From contig CAKSSJ010000014.1 in assembly GCA_934488615.1 (NCBI GenBank), forward strand, positions 1 through 51,925: DNA of 51,925 nt, given 5' to 3'. The notes beneath the pieces are model-generated. The model was not told the DNA's origin and searched no databases. It was given only the letters and a program-made list of their open reading frames with translations. A program made the position numbers and the translations under genes. Below, in pieces: positions 23,539-32,156 of the stretch. Numbering within the stretch: the stretch's first letter is position 1; the number at the start of each line of letters is the position of its first letter. This stretch comes from an uncultured Eubacteriales bacterium. GTDB lineage: Bacteria; Bacillota; Clostridia; Oscillospirales; Acutalibacteraceae.

Positions 23539-25903
23539 TGCTTACTCCGTCCTCTCCCTCTCCGAACGTGCCGAGACGTGAAGTTTTAACATACTTAGAT
23601 TTTTTCAGATAATCCCTGACCGCCGAGCGCAGAACGCCCGTGCCTTTGCCGTGAATTACCGTGAATTCGTTTATGCCCATTCTCAGCGCATGGTCAATGT
23701 AGCGGTCAAGCTCCAATATGCCTTCCTCGACCGTCATTCCTCTCAGGTCAACGCTGGTCTGAGCCTTCATGTTCATGCGGCTTTCCATTCTGCCCGTGGC
23801 AACGGTGCGCTTCTTTTCAACGCTCTTTTTCTTCTCGATAAGCCGCAGATTTTCTTCCTTGACCCTTGTTTTCATCGTTCCCATCTGAACGGTGACAAGT
23901 CCTTTTTTATCCTTTAACGTAACAACAGTCGCTTCGTTTCCGATGTCAGCAATTATTACGGTATCGCCGATTTTAAGCGGGCGGGGCAGAACATAGTCCT
24001 CGTCGTTGCCGAGGGAAACTATCGGGTCGGAGGCTGTGTCGATCGCATTGAGATCCTTCTTGATGACCGCCCTTGCACGGCGAGCCATCTCGGCGGCATT
24101 CTTCTCCTTAGCCTGCTGTTTTTTGAGCATTTCAAGGTCGTTGAGCAGCTGATACGCTTCGCGCTTCGCCTGCTCGGTGATTCTTACCGCCTGTCCCTTT
24201 GCGTCCTCAAGCTCCTTTTGCCTGAGCGTTTCGATGTCCGCTTTCAGCTTCTGAGCCTTTTCAAGCTCACGGTCGGCTTCCTCACGGATTCTTCGCGCTT
24301 CCTCGCGCTCCTTTTCCATCTTCGCGCGGCTCTGCTCAAGCCTGTCAACAACGTCCTCAAAGCGAACGTTTTCGTTGGAGACAAGCTCCTGAGCGTGCTC
24401 GATTATTTCATCGCTGATTCCGAGCCTTTTTGAAATCGCAAAGGCATTTGACCTGCCCGGGATTCCTATAAGAAGCCTGTAGGTCGGCTTGAGCGACTGA
24501 ACGTCAAATTCACAGCTTCCGTTGATAACGCCCGGGGTCTGCAATGCGTAGGATTTCAGCTCGGCATAGTGAGTCGTCGCCGCGATTTTCGCGCCCTGAT
24601 TGCGAAGCTGTTCGAGAATCGAAACCGCAAGCGCCGCGCCCTCGATCGGGTCGGTACCTGCGCCGAGCTCGTCGATGAGCACAAGGCTCTTACCGTCGGC
24701 AATTTCAAGAATTTTAACTATCTTCGTCATGTGCGACGAGAACGTTGAAAGCGACTGCTCAATGCTCTGCTCGTCGCCGATATCGGCAAGCACATGGTCA
24801 AAAACGGAAATTCTGCTCCTGTCGTCAACGGGGAGCATAAGTCCGCACATCGCCATCAGCGACATTAGACCGATCGTCTTTATCGAAACGGTCTTACCGC
24901 CTGTGTTCGGACCCGTGATAACTATTGTATCAAAATCAGTGCCGAGACTGATGTCAACGGGCACGACCTTGTTTTTGTCGATAAGCGGATGTCTTGCGCG
25001 TCTCAGTTCGATTATGCCCTCGTTATTGAGCTGAGGAACGCTCGCCCTCATCGCATAGGCAAGCTGGGCCTTTGCAAAAATGAGGTTCAGCTCGACCGCA
25101 CATTCGTAGCTGCTCTTTATCGAATTCGCAAAGCTGCCGACATTCGCCGAAAGCTCGGCAAGGATGCGGTCGATCTCGTCCTCCTCCTTATTTTTGAGGA
25201 GCTTTATCTGGTTGTTCGCCTCAACTATCGGCATCGGCTCGATGAAAACGGTTGCGCCGCTCGACGAGGTGTCGTGCACAAGACCCGGCACCTCACCCCT
25301 GTACTCGTTCCTGACAGGGATAACGTAGCGGCCGTTTCTCATGGTTATGATATTGTCCTGAAGATACTTTGATAAATTTGAATTGTGCGTATATTTGCCG
25401 AGCTGATCCCTGACCTTGGACTCCTGCGCGCGAATCTTTCTTCTGATATCGGCAAGGGTCGGCGATGCGTTGTCGGCGATCTCCTCCTCGGAAATTATCG
25501 TCGTCGTTATCGAATCCTCAAGGAATCTGTTCGGCATGAGCGCATTGAAATACACGTCAAGCACGGTCGCAACGCCCTCATTGGTGCTTCTCCACTGCGA
25601 AATGGTTCTGATAACATGGAGCACCGAAGCAACGTTGAGCAATTCGCGAAGGCTCAGAGTACTGCCTGCGTCGGCACGGTAGAGAGCGTTATTAACATTT
25701 ATAAGTCCGCCGAATGCAGGACCGCCGAAGCGCGCGAGGAGCATGTGCGCGTCCCTCGTCTGATTCATAAGTGCCTGCGCCGACGCAAGGTCGGTCTGCG
25801 GTTCAAGGCTCAGAGCAGCAAGCCGAGCATCCTCGCATGAGGTATGCTGAGCCAGCAGCTCAAGCACCTTATCCAACTCAAGTGCCGGATACTGTCGGTT
25901 CAT
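23522..25903 (-). CDS. mutS2: Endonuclease MutS2 / ribosome-rescue factor
   Basis: A 793-residue protein lacking the MutS mismatch-recognition domains. Order: helical core/clamp (about 10-310), ABC-type ATPase with Walker A TGPNTGGKT (331-338) and Walker B LVLIDELGAGTDP (about 407-419), a long coiled coil rich in E/K/R (about 515-640), a KOW-like segment (IGDTVIIADIGNEATVV) and a C-terminal Smr nuclease domain (718-793: VDLRGMT at 718-724, HGKGTGVLR). MutS2 is known to suppress recombination and, in Bacillus, to split collided ribosomes. I start at ATG 25903, 9 bases after AAAGG; a TTG eight codons upstream is less likely. It follows recO by 37 bases. Confidence 0.95.
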   Translation of the reverse strand: MNRQYPALELDKVLELLAQHTSCEDARLAALSLEPQTDLASAQALMNQTRDAHMLLARFGGPAFGGLINVNNALYRADAGSTLSLRELLNVASVLHVIRTISQWRSTNEGVATVLDVYFNALMPNRFLEDSITTTIISEEEIADNASPTLADIRRKIRAQESKVRDQLGKYTHNSNLSKYLQDNIITMRNGRYVIPVRNEYRGEVPGLVHDTSSSGATVFIEPMPIVEANNQIKLLKNKEEDEIDRILAELSANVGSFANSIKSSYECAVELNLIFAKAQLAYAMRASVPQLNNEGIIELRRARHPLIDKNKVVPVDISLGTDFDTIVITGPNTGGKTVSIKTIGLMSLMAMCGLMLPVDDRSRISVFDHVLADIGDEQSIEQSLSTFSSHMTKIVKILEIADGKSLVLIDELGAGTDPIEGAALAVSILEQLRNQGAKIAATTHYAELKSYALQTPGVINGSCEFDVQSLKPTYRLLIGIPGRSNAFAISKRLGISDEIIEHAQELVSNENVRFEDVVDRLEQSRAKMEKEREEARRIREEADRELEKAQKLKADIETLRQKELEDAKGQAVRITEQAKREAYQLLNDLEMLKKQQAKEKNAAEMARRARAVIKKDLNAIDTASDPIVSLGNDEDYVLPRPLKIGDTVIIADIGNEATVVTLKDKKGLVTVQMGTMKTRVKEENLRLIEKKKSVEKKRTVATGRMESRMNMKAQTSVDLRGMTVEEGILELDRYIDHALRMGINEFTVIHGKGTGVLRSAVRDYLKKSKYVKTSRLGTFGEGEDGVSIVTLK

Positions 25904-25940
25904 TTTGCTCATCCTTTCATATGGCAATGTCTTAATTTTG

Positions 25941-26681
25941 CTATATTGCCATGGCTTTGTAAAAATCCAGTGTTTTAAATTTTTTTGATGTCTGCATCAG
26001 CAGAAATCTTTCCGTCACCTCGCTGAGCATCTTCATGCTCTCCTCGCCGAGGGTGAACGAAAACAGCTTTTCGTCCTCGCTGTAGCAAATGTGCCTCATC
26101 GCGCGGAGCACTCCCGACGGGAGCATTATTCCCGAGTGCTTATGTCTGCATTTTTCGCAGAAGATGAGACCCTCAACGGGGCTGAAAAGAAAATCGCCGT
26201 CGTATTCCTCGCCGCAGTCGCCGCAAACAACGAGGTCGGGCATATAGCCCGAAAGGCAGAGTAACCTCAGCTCAACAACAGCCTTGAGCTGAGCCTGCGG
26301 TCTTTTTTTGTTCATCAGCATATGTAGAGCGTTGAGGATCAGCCGCAGATATTCGTCCGCGTCGTCCTCAACGGGAGCAAGCTCCCCTGCAAGCTCGCAG
26401 AAATACTGAGCGAGCGCGAGAGCCTCAATGTCGTTCCTTAAATCAAAAAAAATCTCCTTGGGCTGAGCCTCATCGACCGAATAGGCGTCTCTGCCTCTGT
26501 AAATAACATAGCTTCCGTAGGCAAAAAGCTGGGTTGCGCTCTGCGACCTGCTTTTTATCCTCTTGGCTCCTCTTACAAAGGCTCTGATAACGCCGTGATC
26601 ACGGGTGAGCAGAGTTACCAGACGGTCATCCTCGCCCGTCTGCTGCTCCCTGATTATCAGTCCGTCCGTCCGAAACTTCAT
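25941..26681 (-). CDS. recO: DNA repair protein RecO
   Basis: A 246-residue protein that anneals single-stranded DNA and loads RecA in the RecFOR pathway. It has an N-terminal OB fold (about 1-80: GLIIREQQTGEDDRLVTLLT near 7-26, KRIKSRSQSAT), a helical bundle and a zinc site with C153-x2-C156 and C175-x2-C178. The start is ATG 26681 with AGGAGAAG just before it. A longer frame upstream adds 28 unrelated residues. Its first 56 bases overlap the end of yqzL in another frame, so translation is probably coupled. Confidence 0.95.
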   Translation of the reverse strand: MKFRTDGLIIREQQTGEDDRLVTLLTRDHGVIRAFVRGAKRIKSRSQSATQLFAYGSYVIYRGRDAYSVDEAQPKEIFFDLRNDIEALALAQYFCELAGELAPVEDDADEYLRLILNALHMLMNKKRPQAQLKAVVELRLLCLSGYMPDLVVCGDCGEEYDGDFLFSPVEGLIFCEKCRHKHSGIMLPSGVLRAMRHICYSEDEKLFSFTLGEESMKMLSEVTERFLLMQTSKKFKTLDFYKAMAI

Positions 26682-26787
26682 CCTTCTTCTCCTGTGTTGA
26701 AATATGCTTGTATTGAAGATAGTCGCAGATCTTTCCGCTCGATGCGAATTTATCCCATGCGGCAAGATCCTTAAAGCTGTTATTCAT
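26626..26787 (-). CDS. yqzL: YqzL-family small protein
   Basis: A 53-residue protein, too short for most ORF cut-offs. It starts MNNSFKDLAAWDKFASSGKI and continues CDYLQYKHI before a polar tail. The core W-x-x-F-x-x-(S/T)G-x-I-x-x-Y-L matches my memory of Bacillus YqzL, which lies between era and recO, exactly the position here. GGAGGG sits 7 bases before the ATG. The gene ends 56 bases inside recO in a different frame. Function is unknown in any species. The match in both sequence pattern and position makes it convincing despite the size. Confidence 0.8.
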   Translation of the reverse strand: MNNSFKDLAAWDKFASSGKICDYLQYKHISTQEKKDEVSDGRTDNQGAADGRG

Positions 26788-26885
26788 ATAAAATCCCTCC
26801 AAATAAAATTATTTGCAGGGATCAGATGTTTATTTATTTTTCACGGCGGTAAAAATATCCACCGTCATTTTGATGCCCGTTTTTA

Positions 26886-27773
26886 TCAGTCAAGTCCGAA
26901 ATTATGGATAAGACCCTCTCTGTTGCGCCAGCCCTCCTTGACCTTGACCCAACAGCGCAGGTTGATGTGACACTGGAAGAATTTTTCCATGTCCTCCCTC
27001 GCTCTTGTTGAAATTCGCTTGAGCATAGCGCCGTTTTTGCCGATTATGATTCCCTTATGGCTGTCCTTTTCGCAATAGATAACAGCCTCGATATCCATGA
27101 TGTCGGAATCCTCGCGCTCGCGCATTTTTTCGATGCTGACCGCAACGCCGTGCGGAATTTCTCTGTCAAGATTTCTCAAAAGCTTTTCGCGGATTATCTC
27201 CGCCGCAATAACGCGCTCGGGCTGATCCGTCAGAGTGTCCTCGGGGAAGAAAAATACACTTTCCTCGGCAAGCTTTTTCATTTCCGAAAGAAGCTCGTCC
27301 ATGTTTATTCCTCTGAGCGCCGAAACGGGAACGACCGCTTCAAAATCGTAGGTCTTTGAAATTTCAAGAATTCTCGCCATCAAAACCTCCTTGTCGGGAA
27401 GCGTATCGACCTTGTTTATCGCAAGGATGACGGGCATTTTCAGCTTCTTGAATTTTTCGATAAGCTCAAGCTCGGCAGGTCTCAGTTCACCCTCGGGCTC
27501 AACGACAAAGAGGCATGCGTCAACACCCGAAACGCTGTCCGAAACAGCCTGAACCATCTTTTCGCCGAGCTTCGTCCTCGGTCTGTGGAAGCCAGGGGTG
27601 TCGGTAAAAACAAGCTGAGTATCGCCCTCAGTCAGAACACCCATTATCTTGGTTCTCGTGGTCTGCGGCTTGTCCGAAACAATAGCTATCTTCTGACCGA
27701 GCAAGCGGTTAAGAATCGACGATTTACCGACGTTCGGACAGCCGACAATGGCAATAAATGCGGTTTTTGTCAT
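26886..27773 (-). CDS. era: GTPase Era
   Basis: A 295-residue essential GTPase that binds 16S rRNA near its 3' end during 30S assembly. G motifs: G1 GCPNVGKS (11-18), switch-I TTRT (about 38-41), G3 DTPG (58-61), G4 NKVD (120-123), G5 SALRG. The C-terminal KH domain (about 205-285) has GIIIGKNGAMLKRIS. Its ATG shares one base with the ybeY stop (TGATG), indicating coupling. About 100 bases separate it from yqzL. Confidence 0.97.
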   Translation of the reverse strand: MTKTAFIAIVGCPNVGKSSILNRLLGQKIAIVSDKPQTTRTKIMGVLTEGDTQLVFTDTPGFHRPRTKLGEKMVQAVSDSVSGVDACLFVVEPEGELRPAELELIEKFKKLKMPVILAINKVDTLPDKEVLMARILEISKTYDFEAVVPVSALRGINMDELLSEMKKLAEESVFFFPEDTLTDQPERVIAAEIIREKLLRNLDREIPHGVAVSIEKMREREDSDIMDIEAVIYCEKDSHKGIIIGKNGAMLKRISTRAREDMEKFFQCHINLRCWVKVKEGWRNREGLIHNFGLD

Positions 27774-28279
27774 CAGTTGTCCTCCGAATAGTAGCTGTCG
27801 TTTCTCTTGAGTCCGAGCTGAGTGAGAACAGCCTCTTCCTTTTCACGCATACGAACTCTTTCAAGTCCCTCCGCCTCATGGTCGTAGCCAAGGAGATGGA
27901 GCATTGAATGTACCGTAAGGAAAGCAATTTCACGCTGGAGCGAATGACCGTAGAGGTCAGCCTGCATAACGGCATGCTGCATGGATATCACGATATCGCC
28001 GAGAATTTTTGCGCCCGTGTCATGGTTGATGTCGTAAACGCCGTTCTCGCCGAGTGGGAAAGAGAGCACGTCCGTGCTTCTGTCAACGTGTCTGTATTCG
28101 CGGTTAAGCTCATGAATGATCTCGTCATCGACAAAGCGAACGCTTATCTCCGCCGAGCCCTCAAATTTTTCGTTGACAAGCACCGCGTTACAGCAGCGGC
28201 GAATCAGCATTCTTACACCTGTGGGTATCTTAACTTCCTTCTGATCGTTTGTGATAATAACCTTAATTTTATCGCTCAT
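27773..28279 (-). CDS. ybeY: Endoribonuclease YbeY (rRNA maturation factor)
   Basis: A 168-residue zinc-dependent RNase for 16S rRNA 3'-end processing and ribosome quality control. The metal site is H124-x3-H128-x5-H134 in HSMLHLLGYDH, and the conserved STDVLSFPL is at 68-76. It overlaps phoH by 4 bases (ATGA) and era by one. The dgkA and cdd genes that lie between ybeY and era in Bacillus are absent here. Confidence 0.96.
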   Translation of the reverse strand: MSDKIKVIITNDQKEVKIPTGVRMLIRRCCNAVLVNEKFEGSAEISVRFVDDEIIHELNREYRHVDRSTDVLSFPLGENGVYDINHDTGAKILGDIVISMQHAVMQADLYGHSLQREIAFLTVHSMLHLLGYDHEAEGLERVRMREKEEAVLTQLGLKRNDSYYSEDN

Positions 28280-29241
28280 CGTCTTTTCTTTGCCTCCTCA
28301 TACTTTTCGTACGCCCTTATGATGTCCTGCACCAGCTTATGACGTACAACATCCTTCTCTGAAAATCTTACTGTTTTTATATCCTCAACATTTTTGAGTA
28401 TCTTGGTTATCTCGACCAGTCCCGAGCGCTTACCGTCGGGCAGGTCTATCTGCGTTATATCGCCTGTAACGACCATTTTTGAATTGAAGCCGAGACGCGT
28501 CAGGAACATTTTCATCTGCTCCGTCGTCGTGTTCTGCGCCTCGTCAAGAATAATGAAGCTGTCGTCAAGGGTTCGTCCTCTCATATAGGCAAGCGGAGCG
28601 ACCTCGATATTGCCGCGCTCCTGATACCTCTGGAAATTCTCCGCGCCGAGCATGTCAAAGAGTGCGTCGTAAAGCGGCCTTAAATAGGGATCGACCTTCT
28701 GCTGAAGATCACCGGGGAGGAAGCCTAACTTTTCGCCCGCCTCGACCGCAGGACGTGTCAGAATAATTCTGTTGACCTCCTTGGCTCTGAAGGCGCTGAC
28801 CGCCATCGCAACGGCAAGATAGGTTTTGCCCGTACCCGCAGGGCCTACGCCGATGACGATAGTGTTGTCGCGTATCGCCTGAACGTATTTCTCCTGACCG
28901 AGCGTTTTCGGCTTGACGGGTCTGCCCTTGGTAGTCATGCAGATGCAGTCGCCGTTCATGCTTTTCAGCTGATCCTCGCCGCCCTCGTCAACGAGAGAGG
29001 TGACGTACCTGACGTTCTGCTCGTTGAGCTGTTCGCCCTTGTTTATCAGATCGAGCAAGCCGTTCACGGCTCTGACGGCAAGCGAAACATTTTCAGCCTC
29101 GCCGCTTATCTTCATCTCCGCCCCGCGGCACACGACCGAGACGGAATATTTCTTTTCTATGTACTTGATATTCTCGTCGAAGCTGCCGAAAAGACTGACC
29201 GCTTGCTCCATTCTTTCGAAATTTATAATCTGCTCAAACAA
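28276..29241 (-). CDS. phoH: PhoH-like ATPase (PhoH/PhoL, YbeZ)
   Basis: A 321-residue cytoplasmic ATPase/helicase-like protein that works with YbeY in rRNA metabolism. An N-terminal KH-like region (about 1-75) precedes the ATPase, with Walker A GPAGTGKT (133-140), VEAGEKLGFLPGDLQ near 178-192 and Walker B FIILDEAQN (about 230-238). The start is TTG 29241 with GGCGGAG 8 bases upstream. It is the first gene of the minus-strand operon and has its own promoter. Confidence 0.95.
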   Translation of the reverse strand: MFEQIINFERMEQAVSLFGSFDENIKYIEKKYSVSVVCRGAEMKISGEAENVSLAVRAVNGLLDLINKGEQLNEQNVRYVTSLVDEGGEDQLKSMNGDCICMTTKGRPVKPKTLGQEKYVQAIRDNTIVIGVGPAGTGKTYLAVAMAVSAFRAKEVNRIILTRPAVEAGEKLGFLPGDLQQKVDPYLRPLYDALFDMLGAENFQRYQERGNIEVAPLAYMRGRTLDDSFIILDEAQNTTTEQMKMFLTRLGFNSKMVVTGDITQIDLPDGKRSGLVEITKILKNVEDIKTVRFSEKDVVRHKLVQDIIRAYEKYEEAKKRR

Positions 29242-29307
29242 CCGTTTAACTCCGCCTTTCGGAAAAGATTTTATTAAAAGTAAATAAAATTTCTAGTATC
29301 CTTTAGT

Positions 29308-29336
29308 ATTATAACACAGTTTTATAAAAAAGTCAC
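29308..29336 (-). promoter_or_regulatory. Promoter of the phoH-ybeY-era-recO-mutS2 operon
   Basis: Read on the minus strand: GTGACT (29336-29331), 17 bases, TATAAT (29313-29308). The -10 box is perfect; the -35 matches at TGAC. Confidence 0.75.
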
Positions 29337-29415
29337 AGATTTAATCCTTAAAGTTAAACATAATTTTCCATTGAATTTTGTGCAATATGTACACGCTTTC
29401 AATTTTAAAAGAACC

Positions 29416-29444
29416 TTGACGAAAAGCGTAATTTTTGATATCAT
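29416..29444 (+). promoter_or_regulatory. Promoter of the 29465 gene
   Basis: TTGACG (29416-29421), 17 bases, TATCAT (29439-29444). It leaves a very short leader before AGGAG and the ATG at 29465. Confidence 0.75.
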
Positions 29445-29464
29445 TTTATAGACAGGAGTGATAC

Positions 29465-29758
29465 ATGTTGAGCGACAATAACAAGAAGAAATCGGACTCG
29501 GGATTTTTTACCGAAAAGATAACCGTTCCGTGGCTGATAGTGACTATCTTTTCAATGATTTCCTTTCTCGCTTTTCTTATCTCAATGTTTTTCGGAAAGT
29601 TCACTTCGATCTTTTTCGGAATTTTCATCCTTGCGATCGCCGCGGTCGTATTGCTTGACGGAATACATAAAAAGAAAGAAAACTACATTTCGGGAAATCT
29701 CAATTTCATAATGTTTGTTCTGTGCATCATCTGCGCGGTCATAGTTATGAATATGTAA
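29465..29758 (+). CDS. Small membrane protein of unknown function
   Basis: A 97-residue protein with three hydrophobic segments (about 22-42, 44-66 and 78-97) between a charged N-terminus (DNNKKKSDSG) and a short basic loop (HKKKEN). No family is recognised. CAGGAG precedes the ATG. The next gene, an anchored extracellular protein, starts 48 bases later with no terminator between, so the two are probably co-transcribed. Confidence 0.7.
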   Translation: MLSDNNKKKSDSGFFTEKITVPWLIVTIFSMISFLAFLISMFFGKFTSIFFGIFILAIAAVVLLDGIHKKKENYISGNLNFIMFVLCIICAVIVMNM

Positions 29759-29806
29759 AGGGCTTTTGGCAAAACAATGCTAATATAAAAATGGGGGTTA
29801 CAACAC

Positions 29807-30775
29807 ATGAAAGAAACCATTATTAAATCGGTAACAGCCGTTCTCTGTGTTATCGCAGTCTGTGTTTCTTCCGTGCTTGCCATCGGCAAATACGGCGACG
29901 CTATGATTGAAACGGCAAAGCACACACCTGCGGCAGTAAGCACCTCGGGCGGAAGCTCGGCAACAGGCGGCAGCACTTCGGGCGGCGCAACGGTTGACCC
30001 GTCGGTTACTCCCGACGCAACAACACCCGACGCAGGTACAACAGATCCGTCGGCAGCACCTGACGCAAGCACACCGAGTTCGGGCTCTTCGGCAGGCACC
30101 TCAACGGGCGGCTCTACCTCAACAGGCGGCAGCTCTGCGGCGGCAACGGACCCGACGAAGTATTCCAAGGAGCAGATAGTTGCTTACTACAACAATGCTA
30201 TCAAGGCTACAGCCAAGGCTCCGAAGCTCTCTGTTACGAAGAAGGAAAACATTACGATCAAGGTTGACACAATGAAACCGGACAGCGATTTGATTATGAA
30301 TTTCGTAAACAAATACGTTCTTGAAAAGTACGCAAAAACGTCAACCTACAGCATGTCATTTGTCAACGGCGTATCCTCAGACAAGACAAAGGCTATCGAC
30401 TATCTCCCGAAGTCACAGCTTCAGGCGGCAGGCGTTAAGTCGGCAAGCATTGCAAAGAGCGGTTCAAATTATGTTGTTACGATCGTAACAGTTGCCGAAA
30501 AGGCTACGCTCCAGAATCCGAAGCCGAAGTATGCTTCACAGTGCGCCGCTCCCCTCGACATCGGCAACGTTGACCTCGGACCTATCGCTATCACAAGAGC
30601 CGATATCGAATATCCCGGAATCACACTTAAGGCGACAGTCGGCGCAAACGGAATGCTCGTAAACAGCTCAATCGACCAGCCGCTTAAGGGCGCAGGAGCA
30701 GCCGACATCAAGGTTTATAAGCCCGAAGCAACCTGCCACGGCGCCTGGACCCAGCAGAATACATATAAGTATTGA
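29807..30775 (+). CDS. Membrane-anchored low-complexity surface protein, paralogue of the 5471 gene
   Basis: A 322-residue protein with an N-terminal membrane segment (about 6-26, AVLCVIAVCVSSVLAIG) that could be a signal anchor. A disordered S/T/G/P/D/A linker (about 40-118) is rich in GGST and PDA words. The folded C-terminal domain (about 120-322) opens with KEQIVAYYNNA. Compared with the 5471 product it lacks the Lys-rich cytoplasmic start and the EVPTDANG repeats but keeps the anchor, linker and QIV-YYN domain. GGGGG precedes the ATG. It lies downstream of the small membrane protein and upstream of tandem repeats and a terminator. Function unknown. Confidence 0.83.
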   Translation: MKETIIKSVTAVLCVIAVCVSSVLAIGKYGDAMIETAKHTPAAVSTSGGSSATGGSTSGGATVDPSVTPDATTPDAGTTDPSAAPDASTPSSGSSAGTSTGGSTSTGGSSAAATDPTKYSKEQIVAYYNNAIKATAKAPKLSVTKKENITIKVDTMKPDSDLIMNFVNKYVLEKYAKTSTYSMSFVNGVSSDKTKAIDYLPKSQLQAAGVKSASIAKSGSNYVVTIVTVAEKATLQNPKPKYASQCAAPLDIGNVDLGPIAITRADIEYPGITLKATVGANGMLVNSSIDQPLKGAGAADIKVYKPEATCHGAWTQQNTYKY

Positions 30776-30780
30776 TTTAA

Positions 30781-30892
30781 CTCAATAGAACAGGCATTTG
30801 CTTAATAAAAGTTTAGCTCAATAAAATAAGTATTTGCTCAATAAAACAGGCATTTGCTTAATAAAATAAGTATTTTGGTTTAGCTCATAAAA
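30781..30892. repeat. Degenerate 20-bp tandem repeats
   Basis: Units of about 20 bp of the form CTCAATAAAACAGGCATTTG alternate with CTTAATAAAATAAGTATTTG: 30781-30800, a partial unit at 30801-30816, then 30817-30836, 30837-30856 and 30857-30876, ending in a partial CTCATAAAA. They are AT-rich and lie between the stop at 30775 and the terminator. There is no spacer structure, so it is not a CRISPR. Confidence 0.85.
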
Positions 30893-30896
30893 TTCA

Positions 30897-30929
30897 TCCG
30901 ACCCTTGAAATTCAAGGGCCGGATTTTTT
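30897..30929 (+). terminator. Intrinsic terminator after the 29807 gene
   Basis: TCCGACCCTTGAA (30897-30909) pairs with TTCAAGGGCCGGA (30911-30923) with one mismatch, then six T residues. Confidence 0.92.
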
Positions 30930-31031
30930 GCAGTGTGATGTGGGCGTTCGGCAAAAATCTGAAAGAAGTTGTTTTCGGGGTTAAAATTTCCGCACAATCT
31001 AATGCTTGAATACACATTCAAGCAACCGTTG

Positions 31032-31745
31032 TCATCTAAGATTGCTTTCCGGTGTGATGTTTTCGTTGATGTAATCGTCAACGATTTTTCCGTCGCTTAT
31101 GCGAATAACGCGGTGGGCGGTTTCGGCAATCGAATCGTCATGGGTGATGAGAATTATCGTTCTGCCCTCAGCCCAAAGCTCATTGATTATGCGCATGACC
31201 TCTTTGCCGGAGTTTGAGTCAAGATTACCCGTCGGCTCATCGGCGAGTATAAGCGGCGGCTTTGCGGCAAGAGCACGTGCAATGGCAACTCTCTGCTGCT
31301 GTCCGCCCGACATTTGGTTCGGCAGGTGATCCATTCGCTTTTCAAGACCGACTCTTTTAAGCGCCGCCTCGGAAAGCTCGTGCCGCTGTTCCGCTTTCAT
31401 ACCCCTGTATATCAGCGGAAGCTCAACGTTGCCCTGCGCCGTAAGGCTCGGAATGAGGTTGTAGCCCTGGAAAATAAAGCCGATCTCAAGGTTCCTTATT
31501 CTGCTCAGCTCGTCGTCGTCCATGTCGGAAACGTCCTTGCCGTTGAGGATATATGTTCCGCTCGTCACGACGTCAAGCAGACCGAGCATGTTCATCAAGG
31601 TCGATTTGCCCGAGCCGGAGTGACCGACAATGGCGACAAAATCGCCCTGATCTATCTCTAAATCAACTCCGTCGAGCGCACGGACCTCGTTTTCGCCCGG
31701 GTTATATATTTTGTATGCGTTTTTCAGTTCAATAAGATGTGCCAT
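31032..31745 (-). CDS. LolD/MacB-type ABC transporter ATP-binding protein
   Basis: A 237-residue ATPase of the family that pairs with FtsX-like permeases to move lipoproteins, peptides or drugs by a mechanotransmission mechanism. Walker A GHSGSGKST (41-49), Q-loop IFQGYNLIP (91-99), signature MSGGQQQRVAIARAL (145-159), Walker B LILADEPTGNLDS (165-177) and an H-loop ITHDDSIAE are all intact. The ATG at 31745 has GAGGT upstream; the longer frame adds 24 residues with no family similarity. No permease gene is adjacent on either side, which is unusual because these ATPases are normally encoded with their partner. Confidence 0.9.
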   Translation of the reverse strand: MAHLIELKNAYKIYNPGENEVRALDGVDLEIDQGDFVAIVGHSGSGKSTLMNMLGLLDVVTSGTYILNGKDVSDMDDDELSRIRNLEIGFIFQGYNLIPSLTAQGNVELPLIYRGMKAEQRHELSEAALKRVGLEKRMDHLPNQMSGGQQQRVAIARALAAKPPLILADEPTGNLDSNSGKEVMRIINELWAEGRTIILITHDDSIAETAHRVIRISDGKIVDDYINENITPESNLR

Positions 31746-31774
31746 ATTTTTACCTCGAATACAATTATATATAT

Positions 31775-31803
31775 ATTTTACCACAGAGGGAAATTTAATG
31801 CAA
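31775..31803 (-). promoter_or_regulatory. Promoter of the LolD-type ATPase gene
   Basis: Read on the minus strand: TTGCAT (31803-31798), 17 bases, TAAAAT (31780-31775). Confidence 0.75.
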
Positions 31804-31919
31804 TAAATACGGCACATACGGAATGTAAAAAATATGTGAATAAAATTTTAATAAAAATATTGTTGATAATAGACAAAAAGCATACGTGTAAGAGAAAAAT
31901 GATTTGTTGTCGTATAGTG

Positions 31920-31947
31920 TTGACAAATGTTGATATTGTGTTAAAAT
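31920..31947 (+). promoter_or_regulatory. Promoter of the xpt purine operon
   Basis: TTGACA (31920-31925), 16 bases, TAAAAT (31942-31947). It lies 40-50 bases before the riboswitch aptamer. Confidence 0.75.
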
Positions 31948-31989
31948 ATAGTTGTCGTTAAGACATTGACGACATACTAAGAATAATAT

Positions 31990-32060
31990 ATTGCCGATAT
32001 ATTGCCGAATGAATGGCTCGGCAGTCTCTACGACAGTGCCGTAACTGTCACTATTGGTGG
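31990..32060 (+). promoter_or_regulatory. Purine (guanine-class) riboswitch aptamer
   Basis: P1 CCGAT (31994-31998) pairs with ATTGG (32053-32057). P2 is GCCGA/TCGGC (32004-32008, 32018-32022), with loop ATGAATGGC carrying the conserved GG. J2/3 is AGTCTCTAC (32023-32031), with the U47, U51 and C53 equivalents and a C at the variable position 48. P3 is GACAG/CTGTC (32032-32036, 32045-32049), with loop TGCCGTAA carrying CC for the loop-loop pairing. J3/1 is ACTA (32050-32053). The C in ACTA corresponds to C74, predicting guanine, hypoxanthine or xanthine binding rather than adenine. Confidence 0.9.
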
Positions 32061-32107
32061 ATGATTGACAGCACTTTGAATACAATATGTTGTTGATCGG
32101 TCTTTCG

Positions 32108-32143
32108 GCGGTGGGGATTATTTCCTGCTGCTTATTTTATTTT
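32108..32143 (+). terminator. Riboswitch expression-platform terminator
   Basis: GCGGTGGGGA (32108-32117), loop TTAT, TTCCTGCTGC (32122-32131), with several G-U pairs and a TTATTTTATTTT tail directly before the xpt ribosome binding site. Guanine binding should favour this terminator and turn the operon off. Confidence 0.7.
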
Positions 32144-32156
32144 GGAGGGCTTTGAA

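Noticed and set aside
30781..30892. CRISPR array
   Set aside because: Repeats are contiguous and degenerate, without unique spacers, and no cas gene is present.
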